Below are positions 25,297-33,468 of a stretch of 64,000 nucleotides of DNA, one piece after another (position 1 is the first letter of the stretch; each line of letters begins with the position of its first letter). Position numbers and translations under genes: made by a program. The notes below the pieces were generated by a model. That model searched no databases, was not told the DNA's origin, and saw only the letters and a list, made by a program, of their open reading frames with translations. Source of the DNA: WHSW01 sp963769945 (GTDB lineage Bacteria > Actinomycetota > Thermoleophilia > Solirubrobacterales > 70-9); assembly GCA_963769945.1 (NCBI GenBank), contig CAVYOA010000006.1, forward strand, positions 99,528-163,527, written 5' to 3'.

Positions 25297-26310
25297 TCAG
25301 CGCGACAGACGCCAGTCGAAGCTGCGCTGGGCGATCTGCTCGAGCTCGACATGGTCGGCGGTAAACAAAGGCGCCAGCCGTTCGCGGACGCCAACCGGGA
25401 GCTCGGGCTTGGGTGCCGGGCCCGAGCCCGGATCGTGAACGACCTTCTCGACAAGCCAACGCAGCGATTCCGGCAGGCGGTCGAAGTTGCGGTCGAAGGC
25501 CCTCAGCCCGGGCAGGCGCACGGCGCGGTCCATGAGCCGAAATCCGCCGCTTCCCTGCTTTGCGCGGGCGCTGCCGGTCTCCCATTCGCGTTCGAACTGC
25601 GCTGAGGCAAAGGTCGCATCGACACCGCAGAAGTCGAACACCCGGCGAACGGTCGCCTCGCGCTCGAGCGCGAGCTCGCGGTTGTCGACGATGAGGATCT
25701 GTTCGCGCGAAAACGCCTCCAGATAGGGCCGTAGCTGCATCGCGTAAAGCGAACGTGTGACGTACGAGCTTTGCGGAGTCAGCGCCAGCTCCATCGGCCG
25801 CCGCTCATAGCCACCACCCTCGTTGTGCACGTAGTGGGAGAGCAGGCGCTCGTATGGGTCACGGACCATGTAGATCAGCCGTGCCTGGGTACCGAGCGTC
25901 TCGCGCATCCTCGCGGCGACGCCCTCAAAACGCGGCAGGTTCGTGTAGTGCGGCGAGCTCTCGCCGCGCACCGCCGCCTCCCGCTTGAAGTGGCTCGCAT
26001 ACCACTCGGGCCCGAGCTTCCAGTTGAGCTCGGCGACGAAGAAGTTGAGCTCCTTGGGTCGGGACATCGCAATCTGCGGATGCAGGCTGAGATAGTGGTG
26101 CAGGCTGGTCGTGCCGCACTTGAGGCCGCCGATGACGATCAGGTTGGGTAGCGCGCCCGTACGTCGGGCCCGCTTTCGCCGGCGCTCGAGCTTGCCGCGC
26201 TCGGTCGCAAAGCGTTCGGCCGCGCGCGCGACCATCGCCTCATCCGCGGGATCGCCGGCTGGCGCGGTGGATTCGCCGTCGACCGCGCCGAAATCAGCGG
26301 TCGCCGGCAC
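25297..26310 (-). CDS. PAPS-dependent sulfotransferase
   Basis: The 337-residue protein carries the 5'-phosphosulfate-binding loop IVIGGLKCGTTSLHHYL and the 3'-phosphate site YMVRDPYERLLSHYVH, plus FFVAELNWKLGPEWYASHF. It would transfer sulfate from PAPS to a carbohydrate or other hydroxyl. No membrane helix is seen. GTG 26310 overlaps the end of the upstream HAD gene by 17 bases, and pgmB follows after 18 bases. A sulfated glycolipid or glycan is a plausible product but is inference. Confidence 0.85.
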   Translation of the reverse strand: MPATADFGAVDGESTAPAGDPADEAMVARAAERFATERGKLERRRKRARRTGALPNLIVIGGLKCGTTSLHHYLSLHPQIAMSRPKELNFFVAELNWKLGPEWYASHFKREAAVRGESSPHYTNLPRFEGVAARMRETLGTQARLIYMVRDPYERLLSHYVHNEGGGYERRPMELALTPQSSYVTRSLYAMQLRPYLEAFSREQILIVDNRELALEREATVRRVFDFCGVDATFASAQFEREWETGSARAKQGSGGFRLMDRAVRLPGLRAFDRNFDRLPESLRWLVEKVVHDPGSGPAPKPELPVGVRERLAPLFTADHVELEQIAQRSFDWRLSR

Positions 26311-26983
26311 CGAGCTTCTTCGCTGCGTCGCGGAGGGTCTTGACCTCCGCGTCGGGACGCTTGCGGCCTTCGAGCTTCTCGCCGCGGCGGTTGATCCAGA
26401 TCACCGGCACCTTCATCTTCATCAACGGCTCGACATCGGCGGAGTAGCCAGAGGCGATGTGGACCCACCCCTTCTTGCCACCGATGCGCCGGGCAGCCTC
26501 CTTGAAGTGGGCCTCGTCGGGCTTGTAGCTGCGCACCTGCTGAGCGGTGACGACGAGCTCGAGCTCGGTTCGCAGGTGGCGCCGCGAGACGCCGAGCAAC
26601 TTGTCGTCGATGTTCGAGACGATCCCCAACTGATAGCGCTTGGCGAGGCGGTCCATCGCCGCATTGGCCTCGCGAAACGGAACCCAGCGGGCGACGCTGT
26701 CCGGTACGAACTGCGCTCGCGAAGGCTCGAGCTCCCAGCCGACCTCGCCCGCGACCTTGACCGCAGCGCGGCGCAGGACCTCGGCGTAGAGCTCGTATGA
26801 GCCGCTCATGATCTCGGCCTGGACCTCGAAGAAGCGGTCGATGAACTTCTGCTCGTCGAAGGAGAAGCCGTCGCGCTTGGCTTCCTTGGAGAAAGCGTCG
26901 ATCAAGCCCTTCTCCCAGTCGATCAGGCTGCCATAGCAGTCGGTAGTGACCCAGGTGATGTCTTTGAGCTTGGGGAGTGGCAT
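26294..26983 (-). CDS. HAD-family hydrolase, haloacid dehalogenase type II-like
   Basis: From ATG 26983 the protein begins MPLPKLKDITWVTTDCYGSL; TTDCYGSLIDWEKG holds the nucleophile Asp and is typical of L-2-haloacid dehalogenase-like proteins. LGIVSNIDDKLL is the second motif, SYKPDEAHFKEAA gives the lysine and VHIASGYSADVEP the acidic site. Substrate is unknown; many members are phosphatases. An upstream in-frame start (27028) adds 15 unlikely residues. Confidence 0.85.
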   Translation of the reverse strand: MPLPKLKDITWVTTDCYGSLIDWEKGLIDAFSKEAKRDGFSFDEQKFIDRFFEVQAEIMSGSYELYAEVLRRAAVKVAGEVGWELEPSRAQFVPDSVARWVPFREANAAMDRLAKRYQLGIVSNIDDKLLGVSRRHLRTELELVVTAQQVRSYKPDEAHFKEAARRIGGKKGWVHIASGYSADVEPLMKMKVPVIWINRRGEKLEGRKRPDAEVKTLRDAAKKLGAGDR

Positions 26984-27098
26984 GGCAATGTGCTTCGCAC
27001 GAGGCAGCGGAACTGTCCGGCTGGCCACCGCGTGCTTTCGCCGCGGGAGTATGGCAAGCCCCCATCGAAATGGGTTCTTGTAGGCTCGCGGCCCGCCG

Positions 27099-28241
27099 AT
27101 GGACCTTCTCGAGTATCAGGGCAAGCAGCTCTTCGCCAAGCACGGGGTTCCAGTGCCCAACGGCCGCCATGCGACCACGGTCGACGGTGCGGTCGCTGCC
27201 GCCAACGAGATCGGCTATCCCTGCGTGGTCAAGGCACAGGTTGCGATCGGTGGTCGCGGCAAGGCAGGGGGGATCAAGGTCGCAAAGGACGAAGCCGAGG
27301 CTCGCAGCCATTGCGAGGCGATCCTGGGAATGGACATTCGTGGCTTCACGGTTCACGACCTGTGGATCGAGCAGGCCTCTGAGATCGCAGCCGAGTACTA
27401 CGCCTCGATCATCCTTGACCGCTCCGAGAAGAAGCTGCTGGCGATGGTCTCGCGCATGGGCGGCATGGACGTCGAAGAGGTCGCCGAAAACGATCCCGAC
27501 GCGCTCGTCAAGCGCCATATCGAGCCGTCCGCGGGAATGACCGCGGAGCTTGCGCAGGAGCTCGCCATCGACGCCGGGATCGACGAGGACGTCACCGATC
27601 AGGTCGCCGAGATGCTGGTCAAGCTCGCGACCGTGGTCGTCGAGGAGGACGCGACGCTAATCGAGATCAACCCTCTGATCGTCACCAGCGACCGCAGGGT
27701 CGTTGCTCTGGACTCCAAGGCGACGATCGACGGCAACGCCCTCTATCGCCATCCCGACGTCGCCGAGCTCTCCGACAAGTCAGCCGAGGATCCGCAAGAG
27801 GCGATGGCGAAGGAGAAGGGCCTGACGTACGTCAAGCTCGGCGGCAACATCGGCATCCTCGGAAACGGCGCCGGACTCTGCATGTCGACGCTCGACGTCG
27901 TCGCCCAGGCAGGCGGCAAGCCGGCGAACTTCCTCGACGCCGGGGGCGGCTCCAAGGCCGAGGCAATCGTCGACGCATTGGAGGTGATCACGTCCGATTC
28001 GAACGTGACCGCGATCCTCTTCAACATCTTCGGCGGCATCACCCGCTGCGACGAGATCGCCAAGGGCATCATCGAGGCCTCCGAGCAGATGCAGATCACG
28101 ATGCCGGTCGTCGTTCGCCTCGACGGCACCAACTCCGAGCAGGGCTTGGCGCTGCTCGCTGAGGCCGGGCTCGAGAATCTGCACAACGAGACGACGATGC
28201 TCGGCGCGGCCAAGCGCGTTGTGGAGCTGGCGAATGTCTAG
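27099..28241 (+). CDS. sucC: Succinyl-CoA synthetase beta subunit (ADP/GDP-forming)
   Basis: The 380-residue protein has the ATP-grasp start MDLLEYQGKQLFAKHGVPVP, GGRGKAGGIKVAKDEAEA, EINPLIVTSDRRVVALDSK, GNGAGLCMSTLDVV and FNIFGGITRCDEIAKGI. It binds nucleotide and CoA partners to make succinate plus ATP in the TCA cycle. sucD follows after 15 bases. A TAGGCT box at 27081-27086 lies 12 bases before the ATG. Confidence 0.97.
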   Translation: MDLLEYQGKQLFAKHGVPVPNGRHATTVDGAVAAANEIGYPCVVKAQVAIGGRGKAGGIKVAKDEAEARSHCEAILGMDIRGFTVHDLWIEQASEIAAEYYASIILDRSEKKLLAMVSRMGGMDVEEVAENDPDALVKRHIEPSAGMTAELAQELAIDAGIDEDVTDQVAEMLVKLATVVVEEDATLIEINPLIVTSDRRVVALDSKATIDGNALYRHPDVAELSDKSAEDPQEAMAKEKGLTYVKLGGNIGILGNGAGLCMSTLDVVAQAGGKPANFLDAGGGSKAEAIVDALEVITSDSNVTAILFNIFGGITRCDEIAKGIIEASEQMQITMPVVVRLDGTNSEQGLALLAEAGLENLHNETTMLGAAKRVVELANV

Positions 28242-28256
28242 ACGGACGGCTGTCTG

Positions 28257-29135
28257 ATGGCGATCATCGTCAACGAGGAAACCCGACTCGCCGTCTCCGG
28301 TCTCACCGGCCGCGAGGGCAGCTTCCACGGCCTCAGAAACCGCGAGTACGGCACCGACCTGGTCGCCGGCGTCACGCCCGGCAAGGGCGGCCAAGATGTC
28401 GACGGCGTACCCGTCTTCGACTCGATCGCCGAAGCTGTCGGTGAGCGCGGCGCGAACACCTCGATGATCTTCGTCCCCGCGCGCTTCGCCGTGCCCGCGA
28501 TCGAGGAGGCGATCGATGCCGGCATCTCGACCGTGATTGCGATCACCGAGGGCATCCCCGTGCTCGACATGATGCGCGTCTACTGGAAGGCGCGTGAGGC
28601 AGGCGTACGCCTCGTCGGGCCCAACTGCCCCGGGATCCTCTCGCCCGGCAAAGCCAACGTCGGCATCATCCCGGCGCAGTTCTTCGACGCGGGTTCGATC
28701 GGGGTTGTCTCGAAGTCCGGAACGCTGACCTACCAGATCGGCAACGAGCTCAAGCAGGCCGGGGTCGGCAACTCCTCGATCGTCGGCATCGGCGGCGATC
28801 CGATCGTCGGCTCGGACTTCATCGACATCCTCACCCTGTTCGAGGCCGACGACGAGACCGAGATGATCGTCATGGTCGGCGAGATCGGCGGCGACGCCGA
28901 GGAGCGCGCCGCCGACTTCATCGCCGAGTCCGTGACCAAGCCGGTGGTCGCCTACATCGCGGGATTCACCGCACCACCCGGCAAGCAGATGGGGCATGCG
29001 GGCGCGATCATCTCCGGCTCCTCAGGCACTGCGGCTGCCAAACAGGAAGCGCTCGAAGCCAAGGGAGTGCGAGTCGGCAAGAGCCCGACCGAGACGGCGC
29101 AGCTCGCCGTTGAGGCCATGAGCTCGCGGACCTGA
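28257..29135 (+). CDS. sucD: Succinyl-CoA synthetase alpha subunit
   Basis: The 292-residue protein shows the CoA-binding start (LAVSGLTGREGSFHGLRNRE), LVGPNCPGILSPGKANVGII, SKSGTLTYQIGNEL and the phospho-His loop KQMGHAGAIISG. It pairs with SucC. Length and motifs are standard and no frame problems are visible. Confidence 0.97.
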   Translation: MAIIVNEETRLAVSGLTGREGSFHGLRNREYGTDLVAGVTPGKGGQDVDGVPVFDSIAEAVGERGANTSMIFVPARFAVPAIEEAIDAGISTVIAITEGIPVLDMMRVYWKAREAGVRLVGPNCPGILSPGKANVGIIPAQFFDAGSIGVVSKSGTLTYQIGNELKQAGVGNSSIVGIGGDPIVGSDFIDILTLFEADDETEMIVMVGEIGGDAEERAADFIAESVTKPVVAYIAGFTAPPGKQMGHAGAIISGSSGTAAAKQEALEAKGVRVGKSPTETAQLAVEAMSSRT

Positions 29136-29223
29136 GCTGCTTCGCCACATCGGGGCTGGTCACGACGCCTGCTTGAATGCTTGCTCGAGAGGGCTTGCCG
29201 CTCGACCATCACGCGGCCGTTGC

Positions 29224-29229
29224 TATGGT
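29224..29229 (+). promoter_or_regulatory. -10 element TATGGT upstream of the aminotransferase
   Basis: TATGGT ends nine bases before ATG 29239 (three before ATG 29233), favouring 29239 as a start with a very short leader. Confidence 0.35.
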
Positions 29230-29238
29230 CGAATGTCG

Positions 29239-30342
29239 ATGGCCTCCGACGTGATCAGCTTCGCCCGTGGCGCCCCAAGCGCCGACATTCTTCCCGTCGA
29301 CGCCGTTCGCGAGGCGGCGCAGAAGGCGCTCGCCGACGACTGGCAACGTGCGCTCTCCTACGGCACCGGCATCGGCCATCCTGGGCTGTGCGAGTGGATC
29401 GCGAGCGAGTTTCACGAAATCGACTCGAACCAGGTCATGGTCACCAATGGTTCGATGGAAGCGGCCGCGCTGCTGTTTCGCTACATGATCGAGCCGGGCG
29501 ACCGCGTTGTCGTCGAGCAGCCTTCCTATGACCGCACCCTGCTGCTGCTCGGACGCACGGGCGCCGAGCTCGTCCCTGTCGCGCTCGAGGCCGACGGCGT
29601 CGACGTCGAGGCCTTCGAGCAGGTGCTCGCCGACGGGCCCGTGAGGCTCGCCCACGTGATTCCCAACTTCCACAACCCTGCGGGCTGCACGCTCTCCGAC
29701 GACAAGCGCCGCCGCATTGTCGAGCTCGCCGCCGAGCACGACTTCCTCATCTTCGAGGACGATCCCTACCGGCTGATCTCGTTCGAAGGCGCACTGCCGC
29801 CGACGATGCTTTCACTCGACGAGGCCGACAAGGTGATCCACGCGTCGTCGTTTTCGAAGACGGTCAGCCCCGGAGTGCGCGTCGGCTATTTGGCCGGCGC
29901 GGTCGAGCCGATCTCGACTCTCGCCAAGCGTGGTTCAGAGCACTACATCTCGCCCAACATGCTCGCCGAGTCGGTCGTGCTCGAGCTCTGTCGCTCTGGT
30001 GCGCTACATCGCAACATCGAGTTCGTCAACGACGCTCTGCGCCAGCGACGCGACGCACTGGTCACCGCGCTCGGCGCTCACCTGCCCGAGGCCCGCTTCA
30101 TCGCCCCCGAGGGCGGCTACTTCCTCTGGCTCGATCTGCCGGAGGGTCACGACACGGTTGCCGCCGTGAGCGCGGCCAAGGAAGAAGGGGTGGCTTTCGT
30201 CGCCGGCCCCGACTTCCTGCTCGAGGGCGGCACGACGAGTCTGCGGCTGTCGTTTGCAAGCGTTCCAGCCGAGCAGATCGATGAGGGCGTTGCCCGCCTG
30301 GCTCGCGCGCTGGAGTCGGTTCGCGCCGGCGCACCCGCCTGA
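29239..30342 (+). CDS. PLP-dependent aminotransferase, class I/II (2-aminoadipate/MocR-like type)
   Basis: The chain of about 367 residues has VISFARGAPSADILPVDAV at the start, YGTGIGHPGLCEWIA, NGSMEAAALLFRYMIEPGD, IPNFHNPAGCTLSDDKR, FEDDPYRLISFEG and the PLP lysine in HASSFSKTVSPGVRVGYLAG. These place it in the LysN/2-aminoadipate aminotransferase-like group, which lacks the MocR DNA-binding domain. The amino acid substrate is not defined. ATG 29233 is a close alternative start. Confidence 0.9.
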   Translation: MASDVISFARGAPSADILPVDAVREAAQKALADDWQRALSYGTGIGHPGLCEWIASEFHEIDSNQVMVTNGSMEAAALLFRYMIEPGDRVVVEQPSYDRTLLLLGRTGAELVPVALEADGVDVEAFEQVLADGPVRLAHVIPNFHNPAGCTLSDDKRRRIVELAAEHDFLIFEDDPYRLISFEGALPPTMLSLDEADKVIHASSFSKTVSPGVRVGYLAGAVEPISTLAKRGSEHYISPNMLAESVVLELCRSGALHRNIEFVNDALRQRRDALVTALGAHLPEARFIAPEGGYFLWLDLPEGHDTVAAVSAAKEEGVAFVAGPDFLLEGGTTSLRLSFASVPAEQIDEGVARLARALESVRAGAPA

Positions 30343-30422
30343 ACGGCCGCTTCACCAGACCGCAACAAACGCTCGTCGGCTGGCGCATAGCTTGGCCCCG
30401 ACGGCCGAACCCGCCAAGAAAA

Positions 30423-30451
30423 CATTTGTCTACTATTTAAGTAGACAAATG
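30423..30451. promoter_or_regulatory. 29-bp palindromic operator candidate
   Basis: Arms CATTTGTCTACT and AGTAGACAAATG are perfect 12-bp inverted repeats around ATTTA. It ends one base before the -10-like TACGCT (30453-30458), covering the -35/spacer region of the small gene at 30494. This is the place for a repressor. It is strongly AT-rich in GC-rich surroundings. The regulator is unknown; the convergent DtxR-family gene is one candidate. Confidence 0.65.
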
Positions 30452-30452
30452 C

Positions 30453-30458
30453 TACGCT
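30453..30458 (+). promoter_or_regulatory. -10 element TACGCT for the small gene at 30494
   Basis: TACGCT directly follows the palindrome; expected +1 is near 30465, leaving a leader of about 29 bases with a strong ribosome site AAGGAGG at 30480-30486. Confidence 0.4.
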
Positions 30459-30493
30459 CGGCCGACAGCCAACCCGCCCAAGGAGGTGGAATC

Positions 30494-30691
30494 GTGAGCC
30501 CCGTTCAAATCATCGAAGGAAGCCGCAAGCTCGATCCCGTTAATGCACGCCGACTCGCCGAGCGTCGCTTCGCCGCGCTTGCCGCCGCCGTTCGCGAGCA
30601 TGAGGCCAAGGTTCGCCGCCGCGGTTTCTCGGTCAATGCTCAGGACGCCCAGTTGTACCGCCGCCTCAGGCAGATCTGCGGGGACGTGTGA
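30494..30691 (+). CDS. Small helical protein of unknown function under an operator-like palindrome
   Basis: GTG 30494 has an excellent Shine-Dalgarno (AAGGAGG, seven bases away), one of the few strong ones in the window. The 65-residue product is basic and helical: NARRLAERRFAALAAAVREH, then EAKVRRRGFSVNAQDAQLYR and RLRQICGDV. One Cys is near the end. I do not recognise a family. The operator-like palindrome and strong ribosome site suggest a tightly repressed, highly translated product. It is convergent with the DtxR-family gene. Confidence 0.7.
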   Translation: MSPVQIIEGSRKLDPVNARRLAERRFAALAAAVREHEAKVRRRGFSVNAQDAQLYRRLRQICGDV

Positions 30692-30712
30692 TCAGCCGTC
30701 AGTGATCAGTGA

Positions 30713-31433
30713 TCAGCGGCCGTAGCGGTCGCTTGAGAGGACGAGTGCTTCGGGCAGCGGAGCCCGGGGAGCGGGCATCGGCTCGGCGCGAACCGAGACC
30801 GTTTCGGCAACCGAGCGTGAGACGGTGTGGCGACCGTCGTCTGAGACGACGACGACCTCGTGCTCGCCGGAGCTGTCGAGCTTGCCGTCGAGGCCCGGGC
30901 GCAGGCCCGAGTCCTTGAGGTAATGCAGCAACTCCTCGGCCTCGTTCTCGAAGCGCAGCACCCGCACGCTGGCGCCCTCGGCGACGTCGGCGAGCAGGGC
31001 ACCGGCCTCCCGCTCGCCCTCGATGATCGGATGGCCGTGCGGGCAGGTGGTGGCGTCGCCGATCGCGGCCAGCATGCGCTCCTCGAGTACCGGTGACATC
31101 GCGTGCTCGAGCCGTTCGGCCTCCTCGTGCACCTCGTCCCATGGAATCCCGAGAACGTCGGTGAGAAAGCGCTCGATCAAGCGGTGGCGGCGGACGATCG
31201 CGTTGGCGTGCTCGCGGCCCTCGTCGGTAAACGAAAGCGCCTTGTCGTCGGCGCGGGTGACGTAACCGTCGCGCTTCGAGCCGGCCGATCATCTCGTGCA
31301 CGGTGGGCGGCGAGAGCTGCATCGCCCGGGCGACGTTGGCACCGGTCATCGGCAGCCCGGCCTCCTCGAGCCAAAAGATGATCTGGAGGTACTCCTCCTC
31401 GGCGACGGTGGCGTGCTCGGTTGCCATCCGCAC
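30713..31433 (-). CDS. DtxR/MntR-family metal-dependent repressor, frameshifted
   Basis: The N-terminal winged helix reads EEEYLQIIFWLEEAGLPMTG, ANVARAMQLSPPTVHEMIGR. After a one-base shift near 31275 it continues as DGYVTRADDKALSFTDEGRE and the dimerisation/metal region HRLIERFLTDVLGIPWDEVH, EEAERLEHAMSPVLEERM. A C-terminal FeoA/SH3-like domain follows (SVRVLRFENEAEELLHYLK). Such proteins repress metal uptake genes when bound to Fe(II) or Mn(II); Cys/His ligands CPHGHPI are typical of this family. Two start choices (31433, 31427) differ by two residues. chrA is divergent. Confidence 0.82.
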
Positions 31434-31487
31434 CGAGTCTCAGAGGTCACCAGTGTTCGCCCACCGTCGCCTGCGAGGATCGGCGCG

Positions 31488-32627
31488 ATGACGGATTCGC
31501 GACGCGCGATCTTCTGGCGCTTCCTCAAGTTCGGCGCGCTCGCCTGGGGCGGGCCGGCGGCACAGATCGCGATGCTCAAGCGCGAGTGCGTCGATCAGGA
31601 GCGGTGGGTCTCGGATGAGACCTTTCGCAAGACGCTTGCCGTCTATCAGGTGCTTCCCGGACCGGAGGCGCACGAGCTCTGCGTCTTCTTCGGGCGCACG
31701 AGGGCGGGCAAGCTCGGGGGTCTCGCCGCCGGCCTCGGCTTCATGGCGCCCGGCCTCGTCCTCATGCTCGGCCTCTCGGCGCTTTACGTCGAGACCGACC
31801 TCGCCGAGAATCTAGACACGCTCTTTTATGGGCTCAATGCAGCCGTTGGTGCGCTCGTCGCTCGCGCGATCGTTCGGCTCAGCGGTTCGTTCTTGACCGA
31901 TGTCCCGCTGGTGCTGATCGCCGTCGCCGCCTCCGCGCTGACCCTGTTGGTCGACGCTACCTTCGTCGCAGTCCTGCTCGGCGGCGGCATCGTCTACGAG
32001 CTGTGGACGAACGGCCAGCGTCTACTGCATCGGGCGAGCTCCTTTTCGCTCGCACCCGTTGCGCTGGGGTTCGCGGTCGGGGCAATCTCGCTCTCGCTCA
32101 CCGGCGAGATCTTCCTCGAGGGGCTCAAGACCGGTCTCGTCACCTTCGGTGGCGCGTTCACCGCAATCCCATTCCTTCAAGACGCCGCGGTCGACGGCCA
32201 GGGATGGCTAACCGATGAGGAGTTCGTCGACGGTCTTGCGATCGGCGGCGTCTTGCCGGCGCCGCTGGTCATCTTCGGGACGTTCGTCGGCTACCTCGCC
32301 GGCGGCCTGGTTGGCGCGCTGGTGATCACCCTTGGGATCTTTCTACCCGCGTTTGTCTTTCCGATCTTCTTTCATCGCCAGTTCGTCGCGCTTGCCGACA
32401 ACGACCGCATCAGGCCGTTTCTGCTCGGCGTCGCCGCGGCGGTGATCGGGTTGATCGCTGTCGTTGTGATCGAGATCCTGGATACGGGTGTGATCGACGT
32501 CTGGACCGCGCTGATCGCCGCAGCTGCCTTCGTCGCGCTGAACACATTTCACGGCAAGCTCACCGTGCTCTGGGTCGTGCTCGGCTCGGGGCTCCTGGGC
32601 GTGCTGGCGCAGGCGACGGTGGTCTAG
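31488..32627 (+). CDS. chrA: Chromate/anion transporter, two-CHR-domain ChrA type
   Basis: From ATG 31488 the 379-residue protein has a duplicated CHR fold with about ten membrane helices. Each half starts with the motif type seen here: FGALAWGGPAAQIAMLKREC and LVTFGGAFTAIPFLQDAAVD. LAVYQVLPGPEAHELCVFFG and LAIGGVLPAPLVIFGTFVGY are the paired second motifs. The family exports chromate or transports related anions; whether chromate is the natural substrate here is unknown. It is divergent from the metal repressor gene. Confidence 0.9.
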   Translation: MTDSRRAIFWRFLKFGALAWGGPAAQIAMLKRECVDQERWVSDETFRKTLAVYQVLPGPEAHELCVFFGRTRAGKLGGLAAGLGFMAPGLVLMLGLSALYVETDLAENLDTLFYGLNAAVGALVARAIVRLSGSFLTDVPLVLIAVAASALTLLVDATFVAVLLGGGIVYELWTNGQRLLHRASSFSLAPVALGFAVGAISLSLTGEIFLEGLKTGLVTFGGAFTAIPFLQDAAVDGQGWLTDEEFVDGLAIGGVLPAPLVIFGTFVGYLAGGLVGALVITLGIFLPAFVFPIFFHRQFVALADNDRIRPFLLGVAAAVIGLIAVVVIEILDTGVIDVWTALIAAAAFVALNTFHGKLTVLWVVLGSGLLGVLAQATVV

Positions 32628-32630
32628 CGG

Positions 32631-33446
32631 TCAGCCGCGCTCGGCCAGCGTCGAGATCACGGCCTCGTAGAAGCCCTCGCCCATCGCGCCCTCGGTCACC
32701 GTCGCGTTCGCGAAACGCGGAATCGCTTGGCGTAGCTCTTCGTCGCCTTGGGGCCCGTTGGCGACACAGAAGAAGCGCCCGACCGAGTTTGCCGCCTCGA
32801 GATCCTCGATCGAGTCACCGATCGCGATGCACTCTTCGGCGGCGAAGCCGCGAGCCTGGATGTGGAATGCGACCCCCTTTGCCTTGCTGGCGCCTCCCGG
32901 GACGAGGTGGTAAGCGTGAGTCGCGCCCACGATGCCCTCCATCGAGTGGTTGATCGCACCGTTATCGAGGAATCGAACGTCCTCGTGGCCCGCCTGCACG
33001 AGCAGCTTGTTCGCGGCGACAACGTCAACCCGACCTCGCATCAGCAGCGAGAGCTCGCGCCCCGTGTGCCAGGGCGCGTGCCATTCGAGCATGCCCCCGA
33101 AATGCTCGAACAGAAGCTCGGGAGCTCCCGAGTTGGTCAGCTTGTCAGCGGGGTTTCCGTTCTCATCGGGAGTCCAGTCGCCGGTGAGATAGGTGCGTTC
33201 ACCATCGATCATCACGCCGCAGCCGGCCTCGTAGATATAGGAGGGCTGGCCCATCAGCCGTGCGTCGGAACGGACGGTGGATTCGCGCCGGCCGGACATG
33301 ATCACGACCTCGACGCCGGCTCGGCTGCAGGCCTCCAGGGCGCGAGCCTGAAGCAGGCTGAAATTGCCGTCGGGATCTCGAAACAGCGAGCCGAGGGGTC
33401 CCAGCAGGGTCCCGTCGAGGTCGGTGTAGACGCAGCGCAGGGCCAT
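32631..33446 (-). CDS. HAD-family sugar phosphatase (Cof/mannosyl-3-phosphoglycerate phosphatase type)
   Basis: The 271-residue protein has the nucleophile motif CVYTDLDGTLLGPLG, VVIMSGRRESTVRS, and the C-terminal GGASKAKGVAFHIQ plus CIAIGDSIEDLEAANSVG. A large C2-type cap lies in between. This layout fits Cof-type or MPG phosphatases; the substrate is unknown. It is convergent with chrA (3-base gap) and shares its promoter region with folP. Confidence 0.87.
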   Translation of the reverse strand: MALRCVYTDLDGTLLGPLGSLFRDPDGNFSLLQARALEACSRAGVEVVIMSGRRESTVRSDARLMGQPSYIYEAGCGVMIDGERTYLTGDWTPDENGNPADKLTNSGAPELLFEHFGGMLEWHAPWHTGRELSLLMRGRVDVVAANKLLVQAGHEDVRFLDNGAINHSMEGIVGATHAYHLVPGGASKAKGVAFHIQARGFAAEECIAIGDSIEDLEAANSVGRFFCVANGPQGDEELRQAIPRFANATVTEGAMGEGFYEAVISTLAERG

Positions 33447-33454
33447 ATGAGGAC

Positions 33455-33461
33455 TAACTTA
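33455..33461. promoter_or_regulatory. Symmetric bidirectional -10 element for folP and the HAD phosphatase
   Basis: GACTAACTTAGTC (33453-33465) contains TAACTT on the + strand (8 bases before folP ATG 33469) and TAAGTT on the - strand (9 bases before ATG 33446). The two -10 boxes overlap by five bases, so divergent transcription would start from the same melted region. Confidence 0.55.
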
Positions 33462-33468
33462 GTCACCG

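Noticed and set aside
30423..30451. Palindrome as a transcription terminator of the aminotransferase gene
   Set aside because: No T-run follows on the + strand and it directly abuts a -10 box, so an operator fits better. The gene end is 80 bases upstream.
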